From Gammaproteobacteria bacterium (lineage in GTDB: Bacteria > Pseudomonadota > Gammaproteobacteria > QNFN01): a DNA stretch of 5,170 nucleotides. Shown here piece after piece: positions 1-5,027 of this stretch. The notes beneath the pieces are model-generated. The model did not search any database. It was not told where the DNA came from and saw only the letters and a program-made list of their open reading frames with translations. Position 1 is the stretch's first letter. Each line of letters opens with the position of its first letter. The DNA lies in assembly GCA_003645555.1 (NCBI GenBank), contig QNFN01000163.1, positions 1 through 5,170 of the forward strand, given 5' to 3'. Position numbers and translations under genes: made by a program.

Positions 1-118
1 TCTCCTTGCTCTCGACCTTCGCCTGGACGGCCTTGTTCTGCAGAGACCAGAAAACCGCGAAAACACCCGATGAGACCAGGAAGAGCGCGACGAACTGAAG
101 AATGATTGGATTGGCCAT
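1..118 (-). CDS. N-terminus of small membrane-anchored protein (partial)
   Basis: Reading the minus strand from the ATG at 118-116 gives 39 codons before the window edge, beginning MANPIILQFVALFLV. Residues 5-25 are almost entirely hydrophobic and end in a Trp (W24). A polar, charged stretch follows from Q27 (QNKAVQAKVESKE), with the look of the start of a helix or coiled coil. This suggests one N-terminal membrane span with the rest of the protein, outside the window, on one side of the membrane. The start is supported by an AGGGA ribosome binding site (126-130) spaced 7 nt from the ATG. The family cannot be named from 39 residues. It is separated from the catabolic genes by 311 bp and probably is not part of that pathway. 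Confidence that this is a real gene is moderate; no function is claimed. Confidence 0.6.
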   Translation of the reverse strand, partial: MANPIILQFVALFLVSSGVFAVFWSLQNKAVQAKVESKE

Positions 119-144
119 GGCTATATCCCTGTTTACTTACGAAC

Positions 145-179
145 ACAATATCGGGCATCTTTCGTCCCGGCACCATTGT
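145..179 (-). promoter_or_regulatory. Possible leader hairpin upstream of membrane-protein gene
   Basis: An outer inverted repeat ACAAT (145-149) / ATTGT (175-179) encloses an inner CGGG (152-155) / CCCG (166-169). Together they could form a nested stem-loop in the 5' leader, ending 26 nt before the start codon at 118. The pairing is short and interrupted. It matches no riboswitch class I recognise and may be chance. Confidence 0.25.
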
Positions 180-314
180 CCCTTGGTACATATTCAGGGG
201 AGTCGCGTATCCGCCATGCCGCCGCACAGCTTCAAGTTATTGTTTTGATTACCCCCTGACGGCATGCCATCAACAAATGACACGACGCAACATCAGCCTA
301 CCGACCGGCCAGCC

Positions 315-367
315 AGGAGGCAAGCCGTATTCTAAGCATATTGACGTAAGCCAATAGCCCGCCTCCT
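315..367. repeat. 7-bp inverted repeat with nested inner repeat
   Basis: AGGAGGC at 315-321 is the reverse complement of GCCTCCT at 361-367. Between them is a second short repeat, TATTG / CAATA, enclosing a TGACGTAA-like core. It could be a folded transcript end, a regulator site or chance. No U-run follows either arm, so I do not call it an intrinsic terminator. Confidence 0.25.
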
Positions 368-429
368 TGTAATCCAGGGATCACATGGGATTGAAGGCTG
401 GCACTGGCATGGCCGACAAAACCACGGTT

Positions 430-822
430 TCAGGGGATGACCGCCGTCGCCTCGATCTCCAGCCTGGCCCCCTCCTCGACCAGCCCGGCCACCTGGACCA
501 GGCTCATCGCGGGATAATGGTCGCCGATCACCTCGCGGTAAGCGGCACCCAGATCACGGGCACGGCCGAGATACTCGGTCTTGTCCAGCACGTACCAGGT
601 CATCCGCGTAATGGTGTCCGGACCGACCTCGGCCTCGGCCAGCACCGCGACAATGTTGCTCAACGCCTGCCGCGCCTGGTCGACAAAATCATCGCTCTCG
701 AACCGTTCTGCGGCGTTCCAGCCGACCTGGCCGGCGATGAACACCATCCGGCCGCTGGCGACGATGCCGTTGACGTAGCCCTTGGGTCGGGCCCAGCCCG
801 GTGGTTGCAGGACCTGATGCAT
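430..822 (-). CDS. RidA (YjgF/YER057c/UK114) family protein, arginine-less type
   Basis: The 130-aa product has the usual length of the RidA family, whose classical members hydrolyse reactive enamines/imines as soluble trimers. Family features are the N-terminal YVNGIVASGRMVFIAGQVGW segment (residues 16-35), the QARQALSNIVAVL helix (49-61), the TRMTWYV strand (72-78), and the C-terminal YPAMSLVQV...LEIEATAV block (103-128). In E. coli RidA the position after PA is the catalytic Arg105; here it is Met106, while the glutamate of the IEIE motif is kept (E122). It is therefore probably not a standard 2-iminoacid deaminase. The ATG at 822 is chosen over an upstream start at 852 because a perfect AGGAGG (830-835) lies 7 nt before it, and family similarity begins there. 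It is the last gene of the catabolic set, 277 bp after the ligase. A role on an amino-bearing ring intermediate is inference from context. Confidence 0.9.
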   Translation of the reverse strand: MHQVLQPPGWARPKGYVNGIVASGRMVFIAGQVGWNAAERFESDDFVDQARQALSNIVAVLAEAEVGPDTITRMTWYVLDKTEYLGRARDLGAAYREVIGDHYPAMSLVQVAGLVEEGARLEIEATAVIP

Positions 823-829
823 CGTTCTT

Positions 830-835
830 CCTCCT
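830..835 (-). promoter_or_regulatory. Strong Shine-Dalgarno of the RidA-family gene
   Basis: The minus strand reads AGGAGG followed by 7 nt and then ATG at 822. This near-ideal site fixes the start and rejects the in-frame upstream start at 852. It also suggests the gene is translated independently rather than by coupling to the ligase far upstream. Confidence 0.85.
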
Positions 836-871
836 GTTTCACTTCGTGGCATGGAATTTCGTTCCCATCAT

Positions 872-893
872 GCGTCGGGGTTCCGCCCGACGC
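872..893. repeat. GC-rich hairpin next to REP cluster
   Basis: GCGTCGGG (872-879) and CCCGACGC (886-893) form a perfect 8-bp stem around a 6-nt loop. It shares the GTCGGG/CCCGAC core with the REP units downstream in coordinates but lacks a GTRG head. It overlaps a short palindrome GACGCGTC (889-896). It may be a diverged member of the same repeat family. Confidence 0.6.
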
Positions 894-910
894 GTCGATT
901 CCGGATTCCC

Positions 911-935
911 TCGGTCGGGCCAGCGACCAACCTAC
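911..935 (-). repeat. Degenerate REP unit
   Basis: On the minus strand a GTAG head (935-932) is followed by an imperfect stem built from GGTTGG and CCGACC around a short loop. Head and stem resemble the clean REP units at 964-1075, but the stem has decayed. It is called mainly because it sits among better copies. Confidence 0.45.
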
Positions 936-963
936 ATGGGTCGGATCGGGGCGCGGGGTGTTT

Positions 964-985
964 GTGGGTCGGACTTCAGTCCGAC
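964..985 (+). repeat. REP unit 1 (GTGG head)
   Basis: A GTGG head (964-967) is followed by a perfect 8-bp stem GTCGGACT (968-975) / AGTCCGAC (978-985) with a TC loop. This unit differs from units 2 and 3 by G-to-A and the compensating C-to-T, so the stem is preserved by covariation. That supports selection or recognition of the hairpin rather than of the primary sequence. It forms an inverted pair with unit 2. Confidence 0.85.
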
Positions 986-996
986 TGGACGCCGTT

Positions 997-1018
997 GTCG
1001 GGCTAAAGCCCGACCCAC
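997..1018 (-). repeat. REP unit 2 (GTGG head, inverted)
   Basis: The minus-strand head GTGG (1018-1015) precedes a perfect 8-bp stem made from GTCGGGCT and AGCCCGAC (997-1004, 1007-1014). It lies 11 bp from unit 1 in the opposite orientation. The two together form a BIME-like inverted pair able to fold as a larger cruciform or RNA hairpin. Confidence 0.85.
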
Positions 1019-1053
1019 ATGAACCCGGCCGAAGACTGGAACTCGAATCTTCT

Positions 1054-1075
1054 GTAGGTCGGGCTTCAGCCCGAC
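1054..1075 (+). repeat. REP unit 3 (GTAG head)
   Basis: A GTAG head (1054-1057) precedes a perfect 8-bp stem GTCGGGCT (1058-1065) / AGCCCGAC (1068-1075) with a TC loop. Such units are typical substrates of RAYT (REP-associated Y1 transposase) proteins. No RAYT gene lies in the window. The hairpin lies 24 bp past the ligase stop, so it is also placed to protect the 3' end of the ligase message. Confidence 0.85.
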
Positions 1076-1099
1076 AGTCCCGCTTCAGTGAAAACCCTC

Positions 1100-2725
1100 T
1101 CAGTCATCCTGCCGCTCCAGCTCGCGCTGGCGCAGCCTGAAACGCTGTACCTTGCCGGTCTCGGTGCGCGGCAGGGCATCGATGAACTCGACCGCGCGCG
1201 GGTACTTGTACGGGGCGATGGTCTGCTTGACGAAGGTCTGCAACTCGCCGACCAGTTCGGCACCGGCCATTTCCGGCTCACGCAATACAACGAACGCCTT
1301 GACGATCTCGCCGCGTTGCACATCCGGTGAAGCGACGACAGCACACTCGGCGACGGCGTCGTGGGCGAGCAGCGCCGCTTCGACCTCGGGGCCGGCGATG
1401 TTGTAACCGGCTGTAATGATCATGTCGTCGGAGCGTGCCTGGAACCAGAAGTAGCCATCCTCGTCCTGCAGGTAAGTGTCGCCGGTGAGGTTCCAGCCGT
1501 CGACGACGTAGTCGGCCTGACGCGGGTCGTCGAGATAGCGGCAGCCGGTCGGGCCACGCACCGCAAGTTGTCCCGTCGTGCCCGGCGGCACGGGGGCCCC
1601 ATCGGCATCGATCACCCGCGCTTCGTAGCCAGGCACGGCAACCCCGGTGGCCCCGGGACGGATGGCGTCACCGGCCGCCGAAATAAAGATGTGCAGCAGT
1701 TCGGTCGAGCCGATACCGTCGATAATGCGCAGCCCAGTGCGTTCGAACCAGGCGTCGGAGGTCGGCTTGGGCAGCGTTTCGCCGGCCGAGACGCAGCGGC
1801 GCAGGCTGGAAATATCGGCACCGTCATCGAGCAGGTCGAGGATCACCCGGTAGGCGGTCGGCGAGGTGAACAGGATGGTCGGCCGGAACTCCGCCACGGC
1901 CGCCAGCAGGTCGGGCGGCGCCACCTGCTCGACCAGTGCGGTCGCCGCTCGCGCGTGCATTGGGAACAGCGCCAGACCGCCAAGACCGAAGGTGAACGCC
2001 AGCGGGGGGCTGCCCAGGAACAGGTCGTCGGGACCGGGTTTGAGTACCTCGCGCGAGAAGGTATCGCAGACTGCCAGCACATCGCGATGGAAGTGCATTG
2101 TTCCCTTTGGCTGGCCCGTGGTGCCGGAGGTGAAAGCAATCATGCAAACGTCGTCGGCGGCCGTGTAGACCGGATCGAAGCCGGCCGGGTGACGTTCCAT
2201 CAGCCGCTCGAGTTCACCGCTGTTGAAATCGACCACCCGCTCCAGACCCGGCACCCGCGTGCCAGCCTGCTCGAGCTCGTCGAGCAGCCGGCTGTCGCAC
2301 AGCGCCAGCCGCACCCGCGCCTTGTCGAGGATCTTCTCCAGTTCCGACGCCCGCAACAAAGGCATGGTGCCGACGGCTATGCCGCCCGCCTTCACGACAC
2401 CGAACCAGCAGGCGACCATCCACGGATTGTTCGGGGCGCGCAGCAACACCCGCTCACCGGTCACCATGCCGAGGTCGGTGATCAGCACCCGGGCAATGCG
2501 GTTGGCGTGGGCCTGCAGCTCCCGGTAGGTCCATTCGAGATTCGCTGCACGCAGCACGACGCGATCGCCATCCCTTTCATCGACGGCACGATCGAGCAGC
2601 TCGACGGCACAGTTGAGCCGCGCCCCGTAGCCGAGCCGATCGAGGTTGATGAAGTCGGGCCAGCTTTCGCGTGGCGGCAGGTTGTCGAGAGCAAAGGTGT
2701 CGACGTGAGCGGTGTAGTCGTTCAT
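1100..2725 (-). CDS. Aromatic acid-CoA ligase (benzoate/2-aminobenzoate-CoA ligase type)
   Basis: This 541-aa cytoplasmic enzyme of the ANL (adenylate-forming) superfamily activates a carboxylic acid with ATP to an acyl-adenylate and then transfers it to CoA. Motifs, numbered from the ATG at 2725, are the P-loop TSGTTGQPKG (199-208), GIGSTELLHIFIS (337-349), TGD (414-416), the hinge region RSDDMIITAGYNIAGPEVE (431-449), and the C-terminal LPRTETGKVQRF with the catalytic lysine at K525. The GSTE-LHIFIS wording and overall length are characteristic of the benzoate-CoA ligase family. 2-Aminobenzoate-CoA ligase (AbmG) is the most likely specificity given the RidA, hydratase and dehydrogenase neighbours, but salicylate or benzoate cannot be excluded. 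AGAGGAG (2732-2738) is 6 nt before the ATG at 2725; the ATG at 2731 directly abuts it. A GTG at 2752 extends the frame but lies in what appears to be the displaced tail of the dehydrogenase gene. The MITE pair separates it from that gene. Confidence 0.92.
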   Translation of the reverse strand: MNDYTAHVDTFALDNLPPRESWPDFINLDRLGYGARLNCAVELLDRAVDERDGDRVVLRAANLEWTYRELQAHANRIARVLITDLGMVTGERVLLRAPNNPWMVACWFGVVKAGGIAVGTMPLLRASELEKILDKARVRLALCDSRLLDELEQAGTRVPGLERVVDFNSGELERLMERHPAGFDPVYTAADDVCMIAFTSGTTGQPKGTMHFHRDVLAVCDTFSREVLKPGPDDLFLGSPPLAFTFGLGGLALFPMHARAATALVEQVAPPDLLAAVAEFRPTILFTSPTAYRVILDLLDDGADISSLRRCVSAGETLPKPTSDAWFERTGLRIIDGIGSTELLHIFISAAGDAIRPGATGVAVPGYEARVIDADGAPVPPGTTGQLAVRGPTGCRYLDDPRQADYVVDGWNLTGDTYLQDEDGYFWFQARSDDMIITAGYNIAGPEVEAALLAHDAVAECAVVASPDVQRGEIVKAFVVLREPEMAGAELVGELQTFVKQTIAPYKYPRAVEFIDALPRTETGKVQRFRLRQRELERQDD

Positions 2726-2731
2726 CGCCAT

Positions 2732-2738
2732 CTCCTCT
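2732..2738 (-). promoter_or_regulatory. Shine-Dalgarno of the ligase gene
   Basis: The minus strand reads AGAGGAG, then ATGGCG, then ATG. Six nucleotides separate the site from the ATG at 2725, which is the favoured start. The site survived the MITE insertion next door, so the ligase should still be translated if the message reaches it. Confidence 0.75.
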
Positions 2739-2771
2739 TTAGCCGGAGGCACGATCCGTCCAGCCCTTTAG
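2739..2771 (-). pseudogene. Orphaned 3' tail of the acyl-CoA dehydrogenase gene
   Basis: With the two MITEs and the extra TTAG copies removed, the dehydrogenase frame continues from its Leu381 codon into this segment. It reads KGWTDRASG and ends in TAA (2741-2739), immediately before the ligase ribosome binding site. ARELLKG is a common way for acyl-CoA dehydrogenases to end, and the stop-RBS-start spacing suits an operon. The segment is now cut off from its gene by about 300 bp. This is a reconstruction from the sequence alone, not a comparison with an uninterrupted relative. Confidence 0.7.
2768..2771. repeat. TTAG target duplication, left copy
   Basis: TTAG abuts the left terminal repeat of element 1. 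Identical copies lie at 2911-2914 and 3075-3078. TTAG fits the YTAR target preference known for IS5-group elements. Confidence 0.7.
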
Positions 2772-2910
2772 CAGGCTGTTGAAATTCTACTCAGCTGACA
2801 CGATCCGGCGTCAAAATTGGCCTCAAAATGCTCATTTACTCCAGTAAACTGCGCTTTGTCGGCCCACTTTTCCTTGTCTCGCGCTCATCTGAGCGAATTT
2901 CAACAGCCTG
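2772..2910. mobile_element. MITE-like element 1 (139 bp)
   Basis: Perfect 16-bp terminal inverted repeats, CAGGCTGTTGAAATTC (2772-2787) and its reverse complement (2895-2910), bound a non-coding element flanked by direct TTAG repeats. The similarity of the arms continues inward imperfectly. A central palindrome TTTACT-CC-AGTAAA (2835-2848) sits at the exact middle, so the whole element is a loose foldback. It carries no transposase and would have to be mobilised in trans. The ends and the 4-bp duplication of YTAR type suggest an IS5-like transposase; that family link is inference. It is more AT-rich than the genes around it. Confidence 0.75.
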
Positions 2911-2914
2911 TTAG
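2911..2914. repeat. TTAG copy shared by both MITEs
   Basis: This single TTAG serves as the right flank of element 1 and the left flank of element 2. That is the footprint expected when one element inserts into the target duplication bordering the other. Confidence 0.7.
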
Positions 2915-3074
2915 GGAACCTCTTGATTAAGTCTGAACGAAGTAGATGCTGCTTCAGAATGTTCAGATTTGAGGCGCAAAACGCACGTAATAGCGAGCTA
3001 TTGCGAAGCTTTGTAACGAAAAAGATGGGCATTCTGGGCGCCAGATACGAGTTCATGATTTGATCAGAGGTTCC
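2915..3074. mobile_element. MITE-like element 2 (160 bp)
   Basis: The ends GGAACCTCT (2915-2923) and AGAGGTTCC (3066-3074) are perfect inverted repeats. With one single-base offset the match extends to about 24 bp on each side. At the centre is a 9-bp stem (2986-2994 with 2997-3005, one G-T pair) containing AATAGC-GA-GCTATT. CAGAATG (2955-2961) and CATTCTG (3030-3036) are placed symmetrically about the same centre. The whole element is thus an imperfect palindrome. It is flanked by TTAG on both sides and encodes no transposase. An open frame through both elements (2832-3056, minus) is repeat sequence, not a gene. The right end enters the dehydrogenase frame and gives it a new stop. Confidence 0.75.
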
Positions 3075-4218
3075 TTAGCAGCTCGCGCGCGATGATCTCG
3101 CGCTGCACCTCGCTCGCCCCCTCGTAGATGCGCAGCGCACGAATCTCGCGATAGAGCGTCTCCACCGGCGACCCGGAGACCACACCGTGGCCACCGTGCA
3201 GTTGCACCGCGCTGTCGATCACCCGCTGTGCCGCTTCGGTTGCATGCAACTTGGCCAGCGCCGCCTCGCGGGTGATGCGGTCGGCAACGCAGTCACGGGT
3301 CCAGGCGGCACGGTAGACCAGCAGGGCGCTGCTCTCGACTCCCAACGTCATCTCGGCCAGGGTGGCGCGAGTGACCGGCATCTCGGCCATGGTGCCGCCA
3401 AACAGCCGGCGCGTGGTGACCCGTTGGAGCGTTTCATCGAGGGCGCGGCGGGCAAAACCGAGGGCCGCGGCACCCACCGTGGTGCGAAAAACGTCCAGGG
3501 TCGCCATTGCCACCTTGAATCCCTCTCCAGGGGCGCCGAGCAACCGGTCGCGTGGCACGCGGCAACCGTCGAAACGCAACGTCGCCAACGGGTGCGGCGC
3601 GATGACCTCGATGCGCTCGACCACCTCCAGCCCTGGGGTATCGGCGTCAACAGCAAAGGCCGTGAGGCCACGTGCCCCCGGTGCCTCGCCGGTGCGGGCG
3701 AAAACGATATAGAGATCGGCGATACCACCATTGGAAACCCAGGTCTTGGTGCCATCGAGCACGTAGTCGTCACCGTCAGGCGTGGCCGTTGTGGCCAGCG
3801 CGGCGACATCGGAACCCGCCTCCGGCTCGGAGAGCGCGAACGCCGGCAGCAACGTCCCTTCGCGGACCCCGGGCAGCCACTCGGCCTTCTGTGCCGGGGT
3901 GCCGAACAGCGACACCGGACCGCTACCGAGCCCCTGCATCGCCAGTGCAAAATCGGCCAATCCCCAATGGTAGGCCAGCGTCTCGCGCAGCAGGCAGAGG
4001 GTGCGCACGTCGAGAGTGCCGTTATCGCTGGCACAGTGATTCAGCCAGCCGCCGGCACCGAGACGCGCGACCAGCGTGCGGCAGGTGGTGTCGATGTCCG
4101 CTTCGCCGTCGGCGGCGAGCGATACGATCTCACGACCAACCCAGTCCGCGAATGCCACGGCGAGGTCGCGATGACGCGGCTCGAGAAACGGCCAGGAGAG
4201 ATGACCGATCTTGTTCAT
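3064..4218 (-). CDS. Acyl-CoA dehydrogenase family protein, C-terminus altered by a MITE
   Basis: The 384-aa flavoprotein has full family architecture: helical N-domain, beta-domain signature [10 protein letters not shown] (128-137), the [10 protein letters not shown] strand (156-165) near the FAD/substrate site, and the C-terminal helical domain with QLHGGHG (339-345) and [10 protein letters not shown] (363-372). E366 in that last motif matches the catalytic base position of medium-chain acyl-CoA dehydrogenase. Such enzymes make or act on alpha,beta-unsaturated acyl-CoA thioesters and pass electrons to ETF; the substrate here is probably an alicyclic acyl-CoA from ring degradation (inference). 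The ATG at 4218 shares one base with the preceding stop (TGATG), with a GAGGGTGA ribosome binding site at 4222-4229. The last codons (R382, N383, L384) and the TGA lie in element 2 and its TTAG flank. The likely original tail was nine residues, KGWTDRASG, giving 390 aa. All recognised catalytic motifs lie upstream, so activity may survive. Confidence 0.93.
   Translation of the reverse strand: MNKIGHLSWPFLEPRHRDLAVAFADWVGREIVSLAADGEADIDTTCRTLVARLGAGGWLNHCASDNGTLDVRTLCLLRETLAYHWGLADFALAMQGLGSGPVSLFGTPAQKAEWLPGVREGTLLPAFALSEPEAGSDVAALATTATPDGDDYVLDGTKTWVSNGGIADLYIVFARTGEAPGARGLTAFAVDADTPGLEVVERIEVIAPHPLATLRFDGCRVPRDRLLGAPGEGFKVAMATLDVFRTTVGAAALGFARRALDETLQRVTTRRLFGGTMAEMPVTRATLAEMTLGVESSALLVYRAAWTRDCVADRITREAALAKLHATEAAQRVIDSAVQLHGGHGVVSGSPVETLYREIRALRIYEGASEVQREIIARELLRNL
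3075..3078. repeat. TTAG target duplication, right copy
   Basis: TTAG abuts the right end of element 2 inside the dehydrogenase gene, where its complement forms most of the Leu381 codon and the first base of the next. It marks the original insertion point. Confidence 0.7.
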
Positions 4219-5027
4219 CAGTCACCCTCGAACACGGGTTTCTGCTTGGCGACAAAAGCATGGTAGGCCCGCTCGAAGTCGGCCGTCTGCATGCAGATCG
4301 CCTGGGCCTGGGCCTCGGCCTCGATCGCCTGGTCGATACCCATATTCCACTCCTGGTTGAGCATGGTCTTGGTCATACCGTGGGCGAAGGTCGGCCCGGC
4401 GGCGAGTTGCCTGGCCAGCGTGAGCGCCTCATCGCGTAGTGCTTCAGCAGCGACCAGCCGGTTGAAAAAACCCCAGCGCTCACCTTCCTCGGCTGCCATG
4501 GAGCGGCCGGTGAAAAGCAGCTCGGCAGCACGTCCCTGACCGATGATTCGCGGCAGAATCGCACAGGCGCCCATGTCACAGCCGGCCAGGCCGACACGAG
4601 TGAACAGGAACGCCACCTTGGCCGCCGGCGTGGCCAGGCGCAGGTCGCTGGCCATCGCCAGGATGGCGCCGGCGCCGACGCAGATGCCGTCGACCGCGGC
4701 GATCACCGGCTGCGGACAGGCGCGCATCGCCTTGACCAGGTCGCCGGTCATGCGCGTGAAGGCGAGCAGCCCCTTCATGTCCATGCCGGTCAGGGGACCG
4801 ATGATCTCGTGCACGTCGCCGCCGGAACAGAAGTTGCCGCCGGCGCCGGCCAGCACCACCGCATGGACGCCGTCGGCATACGGCAGCTGACGGAAGGTGT
4901 CACGCAACTCGGCGTAGGAATCGAAGGTCAGCGGGTTCTTGCGCTCGGGCCGATCGAGGGTGATAACGGCGACGCCGTCGCTCCAGGACCAGTCGAAATG
5001 CTGCGGGGCGAAGGTCTCGGGATTCAT
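4218..5027 (-). CDS. Enoyl-CoA hydratase/isomerase (crotonase) family protein
   Basis: This 269-aa protein has crotonase-fold length and motifs: [15 protein letters not shown] (19-33), the first oxyanion-hole loop [11 protein letters not shown] (64-74), the second loop and helix [20 protein letters not shown] (113-132), and [22 protein letters not shown] (142-163). The family adds water to, or shifts the double bond of, enoyl-CoA thioesters. In the last block, classical hydratases carry two catalytic glutamates. Here the first position is not acidic and D151 is the only obvious acidic candidate, a layout closer to isomerase/PaaG-like members, so simple hydration is not assured. The ATG at 5027 is chosen because similarity starts just after it, AGGA (5038-5041) precedes it by 10 nt, and it overlaps the upstream stop in an ATGA. 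A longer frame to 5141 reads the regulator out of frame and is rejected. It is overlapped by the dehydrogenase start at its 3' end. Confidence 0.93.
   Translation of the reverse strand: MNPETFAPQHFDWSWSDGVAVITLDRPERKNPLTFDSYAELRDTFRQLPYADGVHAVVLAGAGGNFCSGGDVHEIIGPLTGMDMKGLLAFTRMTGDLVKAMRACPQPVIAAVDGICVGAGAILAMASDLRLATPAAKVAFLFTRVGLAGCDMGACAILPRIIGQGRAAELLFTGRSMAAEEGERWGFFNRLVAAEALRDEALTLARQLAAGPTFAHGMTKTMLNQEWNMGIDQAIEAEAQAQAICMQTADFERAYHAFVAKQKPVFEGD

Larger units (their letters stand above)
119..429. other. Intergenic region between RidA gene and membrane-protein gene
   Basis: This 311-bp stretch holds no convincing gene. An open frame at 106-357 on the plus strand runs across it, but it has no ribosome binding site, begins antisense to the membrane-protein gene and reads as non-protein-like sequence. 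The region is visibly less GC-rich than the genes to its right. It must contain the 3' end of the RidA transcript and the leader, and probably the promoter, of the left-edge gene. I could not find a convincing -35/-10 pair, sigma-54 site or T-tailed terminator. Two weak inverted repeats are listed separately. Confidence 0.6.

Noticed and set aside
106..357. 83-codon plus-strand frame in the left intergenic region
   Set aside because: It starts antisense to the membrane-protein gene, lacks a ribosome binding site and has no family-like features.
119..429. Cyclic-di-GMP riboswitch or sigma-54 promoter
   Set aside because: Neither the GEMM core sequences nor a GG-N10-GC element with correct TGGCAC/TTGC context was found.
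411..430. Intrinsic terminator after the RidA gene (AAACC-AC-GGTTT)
   Set aside because: The stem is only 5 bp with a 2-nt loop, overlaps the stop codon and has only a weak U-run.
872..1075. CRISPR array
   Set aside because: The repeats are short hairpins in mixed orientation with irregular spacing and a GTRG head, which fits REP units rather than CRISPR repeats.
385..1140. Plus-strand open frame of 251 codons
   Set aside because: It runs antisense through the RidA gene and then through the REP hairpins, with no ribosome binding site or domain.
2726..2752. GTG start at 2752 for the ligase
   Set aside because: The ribosome binding site lies inside this extension, and the bases belong to the displaced dehydrogenase tail. 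The ATG at 2725 is better spaced.
1361..2782. Long open frame on the plus strand (473 codons)
   Set aside because: It is antisense to the acyl-CoA ligase, whose catalytic motifs are all intact. The plus-strand product has no recognisable domain and arises from GC-rich codon bias.
2832..3056. 74-codon minus-strand frame that could be annotated as a hypothetical protein
   Set aside because: It lies entirely inside the two MITE-like repeats and crosses their junction, so it is repeat-derived and not a gene.
3187..4266. Long open frames on the plus strand opposite the dehydrogenase (also 3672-4439)
   Set aside because: They are antisense shadows of the dehydrogenase and hydratase genes. Their products are Arg/Gly/His-rich with no family features.
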